DNA from: Planctomycetaceae bacterium
GTDB taxonomy: Bacteria > Planctomycetota > Planctomycetia > Planctomycetales > Planctomycetaceae
Assembly: GCA_020426065.1 (NCBI GenBank)
Contig: JAGQQT010000042.1
Span: forward strand, 1-14,044
Direction: 5' to 3'
Length of the DNA stretch: 14,044 nucleotides
Shown: piece by piece, positions 8,065 through 14,044 of the stretch
Layout of the letters: each line of letters starts with the position of its first letter
Numbering within the stretch: the first letter of the stretch is position 1
The notes under the pieces: model-generated
Databases searched by the model: none
What the model was told of the DNA's origin: nothing
What the model saw: only the letters and a program-made list of their open reading frames with translations
Translations under genes and position numbers: made by a program

Positions 8065-9102
8065 CTAGAATTCTCCCAGGACATTTCCGTCACGCATATC
8101 GGCCAGGTTAAATGACAGACCTTTGTCGATGTTGTTACTGAGGAAACGGACGCTTCCATCACACAGCACAACCTGCAGACCCCCATCATGTGCGGATTGC
8201 AGAGGCTGGTTACCAGGGCCTTCTCCCAGCGAGCCGACGTAAGGGTGAGAGTTTCTGGCTGGCTTTGAACCCAAGGGCCAGTTGGGATGGAGCGTGGTGA
8301 TGTTGGCGGTCCAGACATCATTGTAGAGGCCGATGTTGACGTGGTCACTGCATTGAGCACAGCCCATCCAGGCACCCCAGTCATATCCGGAACGGATATC
8401 GGTCTGATTGGCACCCCAGTCTGATTGCTCTCCAATCAACATGGTGTTGGAAGTTCCATCAGTAATGTGATTGAAACTTGTGCTGGAGAGATAGGACAGG
8501 GGACCGTTCGACTGGATTTTTGCCGGACTGAACCCAGGGTTGTAGACAACGCTGGCCCGGGTTCCGGCAGTACCAACACGACCTGGAATGGTGATGTTTG
8601 TTCCATCCAGAACGCCATCGGAGTTGGCATCGGCTGGATTGGCACCGACTGTGGCTCCGGCAATCCCCACATAGTCTGGGATCAGCAGTTTGACGTTATC
8701 ACGCTCACGCCACTTGGGAAGAGGTGAGGAAGGGCATTTGTAGGTTTCGACAATCAGCCCATTGTAAACCGGGAAGTTGGTTGCCCAGCCTGGCCAGTTG
8801 TTGAAGTTGACCTGATCAAAGGCAGCAGCCTCTTCCACGTAAGGGAGAAGTGACAGGTAGAAAGAACTGCCCCAGTTTTCAGGGCTGAACCGACCACCAT
8901 AGGGCATTGTCGAGAAGACATCGTGATAGTTGTGAATCGCCAGGCCAAGTTGTTTCAGGTTGTTTTTACAGCTGCTGCGGCGGGCGGCCTCACGTGCCTG
9001 CTGGACTGCGGGAAGCAACAGGGCCACAAGAATGGCAATGATTGCGATCACCACGAGCAGTTCAATCAGAGTAAAACCCCTGCGTCTCATCAGGTTTGAC
9101 AT
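8065..9102 (-). CDS. DUF1559 domain-containing prepilin-like protein
   Basis: The 345-aa planctomycete pseudopilin-like protein starts at the ATG at 9102 ([20 protein letters not shown]), where GGAG lies seven bases upstream (9110-9113 on plus). The longer open frame to 9228 lacks this support. The N-terminus carries a type IV prepilin signal: a basic RRRG cleavage context, Phe+1, Glu+5, a hydrophobic helix ([19 protein letters not shown]) and the family hallmark [20 protein letters not shown] with LAIHNYHD. The DUF1559 body follows, and the C-terminus has the signature [20 protein letters not shown]. The family is hugely expanded in Planctomycetes and is thought to form pilin-like or secretion-pseudopilin structures; the exact role is unknown. 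It is the first gene of the minus-strand cluster, and a prepilin peptidase is not encoded in this window. Confidence 0.95.
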   Translation of the reverse strand: MSNLMRRRGFTLIELLVVIAIIAILVALLLPAVQQAREAARRSSCKNNLKQLGLAIHNYHDVFSTMPYGGRFSPENWGSSFYLSLLPYVEEAAAFDQVNFNNWPGWATNFPVYNGLIVETYKCPSSPLPKWRERDNVKLLIPDYVGIAGATVGANPADANSDGVLDGTNITIPGRVGTAGTRASVVYNPGFSPAKIQSNGPLSYLSSTSFNHITDGTSNTMLIGEQSDWGANQTDIRSGYDWGAWMGCAQCSDHVNIGLYNDVWTANITTLHPNWPLGSKPARNSHPYVGSLGEGPGNQPLQSAHDGGLQVVLCDGSVRFLSNNIDKGLSFNLADMRDGNVLGEF

Positions 9103-9171
9103 GCGATTTCTCCAGATCAAGAAAGATGGAATCGGTATCCGTGTGAGTACGGTTGCAGAAATGCAACATTT

Positions 9172-9200
9172 AAAGTACCAGTCATATAAGCCCAAGTCAA
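9172..9200 (-). promoter_or_regulatory. possible sigma-70-type promoter for the DUF1559 gene
   Basis: Read on minus, TTGACT (9195-9200) is separated by 17 bases from TACTTT (9172-9177). The -35 box matches TTGACA in five of six positions and the spacing is ideal, but the -10 box is poor. Transcription would begin near 9165, giving a leader of about 60 bases before the ATG at 9102. A short inverted repeat, GTTGCA/TGCAAC (9152-9157 and 9162-9167), overlaps the expected start site and could be a small leader hairpin or an operator. Planctomycete promoters are poorly defined, so this is tentative. Confidence 0.33.
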
Positions 9201-9319
9201 TCCAAAATGCTGGCTGTCGTATCAACACCCCCTGCCTGGGGAGATCTTTGTGCCTGAAACTCCCTTATTTCTGGTGTTCGAACAGGATCTCCACGCCTGC
9301 CAGGCATGGATCGCAACAC

Positions 9320-11287
9320 CTAGTCTGCTGAAAGCGTCACCCTGTTTTCCCCTGCCAGTTGTATGAGGTGAGGGAGGTCATACAGCTCCAGTGCTCCATG
9401 GACGGTGTAATCGACACCGATCTGCGGAACCGGTTGACTGACAACAGCCGACCAGCTGTCTGGCGTGCCGTGCAGTACGACGGACTCAAACTGCTCTGGC
9501 TGCAGGGCAACTGCATGCAGTGCAACGATCCCCGCTTCCCCCTGGCCAGTCAACTGAAGGGAAACGGCTTCTTCGGGGCGAATGGTGCGGGCAAAGTCGG
9601 CAATGGCCAGGGTCTGTTCGGTCCAGATTCCGATGAGAGACTTCTCGATGAGATAGGCCAGGTAAAATGTTTTCCAGTCACCGTGCAGATCGGTCCGCTT
9701 TTCATAAGCGGTTTCACCCTGCCCAGGCAGGTCGACTGCAATGACGAGATTACCGGCCTGGGCCAGAGTCGCTGCGGTTGACTCCGGCTGGGTTTCGATC
9801 GCTTTCCCGTCCGTATTCAGGATCAGGCTGATGGTCCCCTCGAATTTCGCTGGCCTGAAAATGAGAGCCGGCATGGGGACTCCTGCAGGCTGCTCAAGTA
9901 CAACTTTCTCGATGGTGTAACTGTCCCGCTTGACTTCTCCGACCTTGCGGGCCGTCAGTTTGATCCCCGGTTTATCTGCAGGCAGGCCGATGGTTTCCTG
10001 AATGCGTTTTCGCAGGTATGCTGGAGAGGTGGTTTGCCAGATCTGCTCTCGGGACTTCGCCAGTTCTTTTTCGAGAGCGGCGTTAAGCTGCATGACGGAT
10101 TGCTCCGCTGGCAGATTCAGGACCTGTCCGGAGTCGGTACAGAGTAAATCTTCTGCCGGGCGATCGCTGATTTCCCGAGCGGGGAGATTCTGATCACGAT
10201 CGAGCAGCCAGCGTTGCATCCACTGGGCGATGCTGGCCAGATTCTGCGGTGGGACACCGTGCTTGCCATCGCTTTCCACCAGGTCAACCTGCTCTGGGAA
10301 TCCGAGTCGACTATAGATGCGTTTGGCCTGGCGCAGATTCTCCCAGCTTCCTTGGATACTGAAAAAATCTTCGGTCGTAGAACTGATGAGTGTCGGGAGC
10401 GGAGCCCGCATGATGACGTAGTCGGGTTGATCGAGTCCGAATTTCAGCTGGCCGAAGATGTTCTGCTCGGCATCCTGCGGCCCGATGGTTTCAATCAGAT
10501 GCCGGAAGGTTGTGAGATAGCAGGAAGGAGCGGCACAGCGGATGCGGTCATCAATGGCCATGGCATAGCTGGTTTGCGTTCCGCCACCCGAACACCCGGT
10601 CATGCCGATCCGATCCGGCAGGACTTCCGGCCGGCTGAGCAGATAATCAATACAGCGAATCGCATCCCACGTTTCGTAATGAGCGGTATTGCGACCAACA
10701 AGTATCGAGCCAACTCCGACCAGGAAGTGTTCGGTGGTTGTGCCGGGGAACTGGTTTTGGTGAGCATCGTTCAGAATCTGGGATCGCTCACCCTGACCAA
10801 TCGGATCAAAACAGAGTGCGGCCATTCCATTTTGTGCCATGATGATGCCATACCGCTGGTTGTAGTCCGCTGTCTTGGCGGTGCGGCTGTGACCGGAAGC
10901 CACGAGGACTGCCGGGAATGGCCCCGCTCCATCTGGGATGTAAAAGTTGGCGGTAACATGATGCTGGGGCCGACTTTCGAAAATCACATTTTCAATCCGA
11001 TAGCCTTCCGCCTGAATGGTCCGGACAACCTGGGAGTTGAGCGGAGTTTTTTCAGGAAACGTGCCGATCCGCTCGATCATCATTTCCCGCAGCTTTGCCT
11101 GATGGGCATGAATCTGTTCGGTTGTTTTCAGAGTTTCAAAAGCCTCCAGACGCTGATCCAGAATCAGGTAGGCTTCCTGCTGCAGATGAGCATAGAGGGA
11201 ATCCGGTTCCTGCAGACAGTTCCAGTCTTCAGCCTGACAGAGAGCAGGGCTGAGCCCGACACAAAGCAGCCACACAAACATACGCAT
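9320..11287 (-). CDS. secreted tandem alpha/beta hydrolase (acetyl-xylan-esterase-like)
   Basis: The 655-aa protein starts with a Sec signal peptide (MRMFVWLLCVGLSPALCQAE); its ATG is preceded by GGAG six bases away. The first hydrolase domain (about 60-370) has the usual parts: the FPAVLVASGH strand and loop, FDPIGQGE, the nucleophile elbow TGCSGGGTQT with Ser233, a probable acid Asp307 in STTEDFF, and His343 in ESDGKHGVP. This resembles the large-alpha/beta esterase group often annotated as acetylxylan esterase in planctomycetes. A second hydrolase-like domain (about 440-655) keeps the VIAVDLPGQGET strand and loop, but its elbow reads LTGQGEAG, with Gly583 where Ser is expected, so it looks inactive. 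It probably removes ester groups from polysaccharides outside the cytoplasm; the substrate is inferred from family only. It is transcribed on minus, toward the DUF1559 gene, and its upstream region is shared with the divergent hypothetical gene at 11477. Confidence 0.88.
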   Translation of the reverse strand: MRMFVWLLCVGLSPALCQAEDWNCLQEPDSLYAHLQQEAYLILDQRLEAFETLKTTEQIHAHQAKLREMMIERIGTFPEKTPLNSQVVRTIQAEGYRIENVIFESRPQHHVTANFYIPDGAGPFPAVLVASGHSRTAKTADYNQRYGIIMAQNGMAALCFDPIGQGERSQILNDAHQNQFPGTTTEHFLVGVGSILVGRNTAHYETWDAIRCIDYLLSRPEVLPDRIGMTGCSGGGTQTSYAMAIDDRIRCAAPSCYLTTFRHLIETIGPQDAEQNIFGQLKFGLDQPDYVIMRAPLPTLISSTTEDFFSIQGSWENLRQAKRIYSRLGFPEQVDLVESDGKHGVPPQNLASIAQWMQRWLLDRDQNLPAREISDRPAEDLLCTDSGQVLNLPAEQSVMQLNAALEKELAKSREQIWQTTSPAYLRKRIQETIGLPADKPGIKLTARKVGEVKRDSYTIEKVVLEQPAGVPMPALIFRPAKFEGTISLILNTDGKAIETQPESTAATLAQAGNLVIAVDLPGQGETAYEKRTDLHGDWKTFYLAYLIEKSLIGIWTEQTLAIADFARTIRPEEAVSLQLTGQGEAGIVALHAVALQPEQFESVVLHGTPDSWSAVVSQPVPQIGVDYTVHGALELYDLPHLIQLAGENRVTLSAD

Positions 11288-11476
11288 AATCGACTCCAGT
11301 CTGGCAAGGAGTGGTTGTGTTCCGTATCAACGACATGATGCAGATGTTATCGTAACCAAACCGGCTGCGAACTGGTAACTGGCTGGATCACTTCGGTGGA
11401 GGATTGAACCAGAAATCTTTCTTCCTCCGGGCCACCCTTACAAGTGTCTTATTTTCAGTTAGCCAATTGAAATCGA

Positions 11477-11893
11477 ATGTCGCACTCGCTGACTCCAACT
11501 GATACGACGCCATTGGCCCCGCTGGACGACATGCTTGAGCGTCTTCGTGAAGAATTCCCCGTATTCGAATCAGACCGCGAAAGGGGTGAGGACATCATTG
11601 GCGATATGATTGCTCACTGGCTCAAGATGAAAAGGACCTGGGAAAGTTGGAGCAAGCCTGGTGACACCACCGAGCTCAGCGAACTGATCACTCATTGGCA
11701 AAATCACCGTGGAAACGCTGCCTATTGTGTTGTGGCCGATGTCGATAGCGACGAAGATCGTTGCATAACGTTTAATTTGGTTCTGGGTGAGGAAATATTG
11801 ATCTCTTACGCAAATGCCCGGCATCAAGAGCTTTCAACACCACTCACAAAACGTGTTGCGTCGACTCTTGGTTACCACGGCAACTTTGACTGA
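11477..11893 (+). CDS. hypothetical protein, 138 aa
   Basis: Family not recognised. The ATG at 11477 (MSHSLTPTDTTPLAPLDDML) is the first in frame; there is no clear ribosome binding site before it. The protein is acidic and soluble with no signal peptide or TM segment. Residues 16-60 look helical and charged (LERLREEFPVFESDRERGED, then MIAHWLKMKRTWESW). The second half looks like a small alpha/beta fold with strands YCVVADVDSD and RCITFNLVLGEEILISYANA. Codon use and composition do not stand out from the neighbours. It is divergent from the secreted hydrolase gene, with a 189-base gap that must hold both promoters, and is followed by the palindrome-rich stretch, so it is likely a single-gene transcript. 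Confidence 0.7.
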   Translation: MSHSLTPTDTTPLAPLDDMLERLREEFPVFESDRERGEDIIGDMIAHWLKMKRTWESWSKPGDTTELSELITHWQNHRGNAAYCVVADVDSDEDRCITFNLVLGEEILISYANARHQELSTPLTKRVASTLGYHGNFD

Positions 11894-11924
11894 CCCAATT
11901 TATTGGATTACAAAGGGATGCACA

Positions 11925-11990
11925 CGAAGCCGCAGGCGAAGGTGTTTGTTTAAACAACGTGAATTGGAATTTCCTTCGCCTGCGGCTTCG
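11925..11990. repeat. 18-bp perfect inverted repeat with nested palindrome
   Basis: The arms CGAAGCCGCAGGCGAAGG (11925-11942) and CCTTCGCCTGCGGCTTCG (11973-11990) are exact reverse complements separated by 30 bases. The spacer itself contains the 12-bp palindrome TTGTTTAAACAA (11946-11957). The arms begin 32 bases after the stop of the preceding plus-strand gene. The size and GC-rich arms fit a bidirectional transcription terminator or a dispersed REP/MITE-like palindromic element; no T-run directly follows, which argues against a simple intrinsic terminator. No open frame crosses it convincingly. Confidence 0.8.
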
Positions 11991-12028
11991 GGTCAAACGA
12001 GTTGGAGCTCCAATCGTTGTAATTGACC
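11991..12028. repeat. second imperfect palindrome next to the inverted repeat
   Basis: Directly after the 18-bp repeat, the sequence reads GGTCAA-ACGA-g-TTGGAGCTCCAA-TCGT-tgtaa-TTGACC. The core TTGGAGCTCCAA (12002-12013) is a perfect 12-bp palindrome. It is flanked by matching ACGA/TCGT (11997-12000 and 12014-12017) and GGTCAA/TTGACC (11991-11996 and 12023-12028), with one- and five-base bulges. This may be part of the same mobile or structured element as the larger repeat, or a protein-binding site. Confidence 0.6.
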
Positions 12029-12158
12029 AATGACCTGCGGAGAATCAATCGTCATACTCAACTCCTGTATTTGTTGAGATGTCATAAAAAGTGTAAGAAC
12101 ATCTGAACTCTCGCCGGCAGTGCCGGTGGATTGAACATTCATTAGAAAAGGAAAGACT

Positions 12159-12548
12159 GTGAGCGATCTTGTCCAATATCCCCGGTTGTCTGATACACCA
12201 ACTTCCCATCTCCCCTTCAATCCTTGTGCGGTTGTCGGGAATCTGGTTTTTGTTTCGGGGCAGGCTTCTGTTGATGAAACGGGAAAAATCATTTCCGATA
12301 CCTTCGAAGGAGAATTCCGCCGCTCATTGGAAAACGTGCGAATCGTATTGAAAGCTGCCGGCTGTGAAATGAAAGACGTGGTTCAGACCCGGAACTACGT
12401 GCGTGATGAAGTTGACCTGGCAGAATACAATGCGTTGTACCGCGAGTATTTCTCGGATCCGCTCCCGGCCCGGGCAACGTTGACGAACTGTCTTCCTTCG
12501 ACGATTCGATATGAAATCGAGTGCATTGCCGTATTGCCTCAGAAATAA
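12159..12548 (+). CDS. RidA-family enamine/imine deaminase
   Basis: The 129-aa product is the normal length for the RidA/YjgF/UK114 family. RidA hydrolyses reactive enamine/imine intermediates, released by PLP enzymes such as serine and threonine dehydratases, to the keto acid and ammonia, protecting PLP enzymes in the cytosol. Seen: GNLVFVSGQASVDETGKIIS near the N-terminus, LENVRIVLKAAGCEMKDVVQ in the middle, PLPARATLTNCLP with the substrate-carboxylate-binding Arg105, and IRYEIECIAVL with Glu121 matching the catalytic Glu of the family. The start is the GTG at 12159, supported by AAGGA six bases or so upstream (AAAAGGAAAGACT). It is the first gene of a tight plus-strand operon: the next start is 11 bases after its stop and encodes a PLP enzyme, which fits its detoxifying role. 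The usual name ridA is possible, but the protein is not a close match to the enterobacterial one, so I leave the symbol blank. Confidence 0.93.
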   Translation: MSDLVQYPRLSDTPTSHLPFNPCAVVGNLVFVSGQASVDETGKIISDTFEGEFRRSLENVRIVLKAAGCEMKDVVQTRNYVRDEVDLAEYNALYREYFSDPLPARATLTNCLPSTIRYEIECIAVLPQK

Positions 12549-12559
12549 AGTGGCGCGTT

Positions 12560-13666
12560 ATGTCTCACTGGTACGAGCTGAAAAACTCTCACGAGATTCC
12601 TTCCCCTGCGCTGATTGTTTACCCGGACCGCATCATCCGCAATCTGCAGCAGATGATTCATCTGGTAGGCGATGTGCAGAAACTGCGTCCGCATGTCAAA
12701 ACCCATAAAATGGCGGAGGTCGTCAGGCTGAAGCGTGAGTTGGGGATTGATAAATTCAAAACCTCAACCATTGCCGAAGCGGAAATGACGGCCGCAGCTG
12801 GAGGTCGCGATATTCTGCTGTCCTATCAGCCAACTGGTCCAAACGTGGATCGTCTACTGCAGTTGATCAGGCGGTTTCCAGAAACCCGGTTCTCGACGAT
12901 TGTCGATGATCCAGGCTGCGTTGATGCTCTTGGTCTGGCTGCCACGGAGGCAGGGATTGAAATTCCTCTCTACGTCGATCTGGATGTAGGAATGGGGCGA
13001 ACAGGTATCACTCCGGGAGATGCGGCCCTGGCTTTGTGTGAGAGAATTGTGGCTCGGGGTGGTGTTCGCCTGGCCGGGCTGCATGCCTATGACGGCCATC
13101 TCCATACGAAAGATGCTCAACTGCTGGAGCAGCAGGCGGCTGACGCTTTCGAGAAGGTGATCACGCTCAGAGATCGTTTGCACGAGAAGGGGATCGAAAT
13201 TGAGCGGATCATTGCCAGCGGGACCCCAACCTTTCCGCTCACCGCAAAACACTCCGATGTTGAAGTGGGCTGCGGAACAACAGTGCTCTGGGATTATGGT
13301 CAACCCCAGCACAACCCGGAGATGGGATTTGTGAATGCTGCGGTGCTGTTGTGCCGGGTGATCAGCAGGCCGGGAGAAAACCGGCTCACGATTGATCTGG
13401 GGCATAAAGCCGTTGCTTCTGAAATGCCGCACCCCCGGGTCATGTTCTTCGGACTCGAAGAAGCGCGTCCGGTCATTCACAGTGAAGAACACTTCACGCT
13501 CGAAACTCCACTTGCCGGTTCTTACCAGGTGGGGGATGTGGTTTACGGGATTCCCACGCATATCTGTCCGACGGTCGCCCTGCATGAACAGGCCTGGGTC
13601 GCACGGGAAGGGCAGGCACAGGAACAATGGGCAGTCATTGCCCGCAGGCGAAAGATCACGATATGA
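12560..13666 (+). CDS. D-threonine aldolase / D-serine dehydratase-like PLP enzyme
   Basis: The 368-aa fold-type III PLP enzyme has an alanine-racemase-like N-terminal barrel and a C-terminal D-serine-dehydratase-like domain. Seen: the entry segment HEIPSPALIVYPDRI, PLP Lys47 in RPHVKTHKMAEV, VDLDVGMGRTG with Arg147, GLHAYDGHLH, SGTPTFP, the GCGTTVLWDYG loop, and near the C-terminus PTHICPTVALHE, where His334 and Cys336 match the metal pair of this family. Members either cleave D-threonine and similar beta-hydroxy-D-amino acids to glycine and aldehyde, or dehydrate D-serine or D-threonine to a keto acid and ammonia; sequence alone does not decide. The adjacent RidA gene favours dehydratase chemistry (inference). 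The chosen ATG (12560) gives MSHWYELKNSHEIPSP and lies 11 bases after the RidA stop; an in-frame ATG at 12521 would overlap RidA and looks non-native. Its stop overlaps the MFS start (ATGA, 13663-13666). Confidence 0.9.
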   Translation: MSHWYELKNSHEIPSPALIVYPDRIIRNLQQMIHLVGDVQKLRPHVKTHKMAEVVRLKRELGIDKFKTSTIAEAEMTAAAGGRDILLSYQPTGPNVDRLLQLIRRFPETRFSTIVDDPGCVDALGLAATEAGIEIPLYVDLDVGMGRTGITPGDAALALCERIVARGGVRLAGLHAYDGHLHTKDAQLLEQQAADAFEKVITLRDRLHEKGIEIERIIASGTPTFPLTAKHSDVEVGCGTTVLWDYGQPQHNPEMGFVNAAVLLCRVISRPGENRLTIDLGHKAVASEMPHPRVMFFGLEEARPVIHSEEHFTLETPLAGSYQVGDVVYGIPTHICPTVALHEQAWVAREGQAQEQWAVIARRRKITI

Positions 13667-14044
13667 CAACCGGATTTCCTGTCGAGCAGAAAAGTTCGAT
13701 TCGCTATCAGATTGTGCTGGTCTGCATTGCGACGGCCTTCATCATGTATCTGGATCGGGTTTGCCTGAGCGAGATCGTCAAGTCGCAGGAATTTCTGGAT
13801 GATTCGCAGCTCTCGAAGGAACAGATCGGCAAGTTCCTGGGAGCGTTCTTTTTCAGTTATGCCTTGTTTCAGGTGCCAGCGGGCTGGTTCAGCGATCGCT
13901 TTGGTGCCCGAAAAATGTTAACCATCTACATCATTGGCTGGTCTGTGATGACGGGCTTGACCGGATTCATGACCAGCCTGGCAGGGCTGACTCTCGCCCG
14001 GCTGGGCTGTGGTGTGGCTCAGGCGGGAGCCTATCCCACCATCA
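13663..14044 (+). CDS. MFS transporter, 3' end outside window
   Basis: The ATG at 13663 opens a frame that stays open to the window end (127 complete codons). The sequence is the N-terminal part of a major facilitator superfamily carrier: a cytoplasmic lead, TM1 (YQIVLVCIATAFIMYLDRVC) with the DR pair of the anion:cation symporter branch (compare NYLDRVNLS), TM2 with FFFSYALFQVPAGWFSDRFG, the motif-A loop GWFSDRFGARK between TM2 and TM3, then TM3 and the start of TM4 (LARLGCGVAQAGAYPTI). The ACS branch carries hexuronates, glucarate and other organic anions, but the substrate here is unknown. It overlaps the PLP enzyme gene by four bases, so it belongs to the same operon and probably imports that enzyme's substrate or a related metabolite. 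Confidence 0.92.
   Translation, partial: MTTGFPVEQKSSIRYQIVLVCIATAFIMYLDRVCLSEIVKSQEFLDDSQLSKEQIGKFLGAFFFSYALFQVPAGWFSDRFGARKMLTIYIIGWSVMTGLTGFMTSLAGLTLARLGCGVAQAGAYPTI

Larger units (their letters stand above)
11894..12158. other. palindrome-rich intergenic stretch upstream of the RidA operon
   Basis: The 265 bases contain the two inverted repeats annotated separately and a third short one, CCGGCA-G-TGCCGG (12114-12126), which lies 33 bases before the RidA start and could be an operator. TTGTTG (12071-12076) and TAAGAA (12094-12099) are 17 bases apart and form a weak possible plus-strand promoter. A minus-strand ATG at 12142 opens a 49-residue frame to 11993, but it has no ribosome binding site and runs into the palindrome, so I do not call it a gene. 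Confidence 0.5.

Noticed and set aside
10214..11338. Long plus-strand frame of 374 codons
   Set aside because: It is antisense to the secreted hydrolase, which has a signal peptide, a nucleophile motif and a good ribosome binding site; the plus frame shows no domain.
11993..12142. Minus-strand 49-residue frame (MNVQSTGTAGESSDVL...)
   Set aside because: It has a pyrimidine-rich upstream sequence without a ribosome binding site and ends inside the palindrome next to the inverted repeat; composition alone does not support a gene.
12854..13669. Minus-strand frame of 271 codons
   Set aside because: It lies opposite the PLP enzyme, whose catalytic motifs are clear; the minus frame is a shadow.
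1..14044. CRISPR arrays, tRNA or rRNA genes, transposases, phage genes
   Set aside because: No regularly spaced direct repeats, tRNA-like cloverleaf, rRNA motifs, or transposase/integrase proteins were seen on either strand.

Overview
The window looks like the chromosome of a planctomycete of the Gimesia/Planctomyces/Rubinisphaera kind. The strongest marker is a DUF1559 pseudopilin-like protein with the prepilin segment [20 protein letters not shown] and a C-terminal H...DGSVRFL motif. It lies beside a small carboxypeptidase-regulatory-like lipoprotein, an FG-GAP/CRTAC1-type lipoprotein and a two-domain secreted esterase, a gene content typical of that phylum. The genus is an inference.

Layout. 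1-2382 (+) is the 3' three quarters of an RND efflux permease of the CzcA/CusA type. 2383-3410 (-) is a poorly conserved-looking tract with two small hypothetical genes followed by a third that appears to be broken by one extra base in a C4/G4 run. 3524-4396 (+) is a membrane protein with four predicted TM segments and a C-terminal C39-like cysteine peptidase domain. 4408-9102 (-) is a four-gene surface/envelope cluster, read right to left: DUF1559 protein, a hairpin resembling a terminator or attenuator, a carboxypeptidase-regulatory-like lipoprotein, an FG-GAP/ASPIC-UnbV lipoprotein, and a membrane-anchored TPR protein whose start overlaps the previous stop (ATGA). 9320-11287 (-) is a secreted tandem alpha/beta hydrolase of the acetyl-xylan-esterase-like kind. 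11477-11893 (+) is an unrecognised small protein. 11894-12158 is a non-coding stretch rich in palindromes, including an 18-bp perfect inverted repeat. 12159-14044 (+) is a compact operon: RidA imine deaminase, a D-threonine aldolase/D-serine dehydratase-type PLP enzyme, and an MFS transporter cut off by the window end.

How the parts fit. The last operon makes biochemical sense: an MFS carrier imports a substrate, a PLP enzyme acts on a D-(hydroxy)amino acid, and RidA hydrolyses the reactive enamine/imine that a PLP dehydratase releases. The DUF1559-lipoprotein-CRTAC1-TPR cluster probably builds exported or envelope-attached proteins, but its function is unknown. I found no CRISPR array, tRNA, rRNA, transposase or phage gene, and no clearly new multi-gene system. 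The points most worth a second look are the palindromic region, the frameshifted small gene, the C39 domain predicted to face outward, and the RidA/PLP operon.
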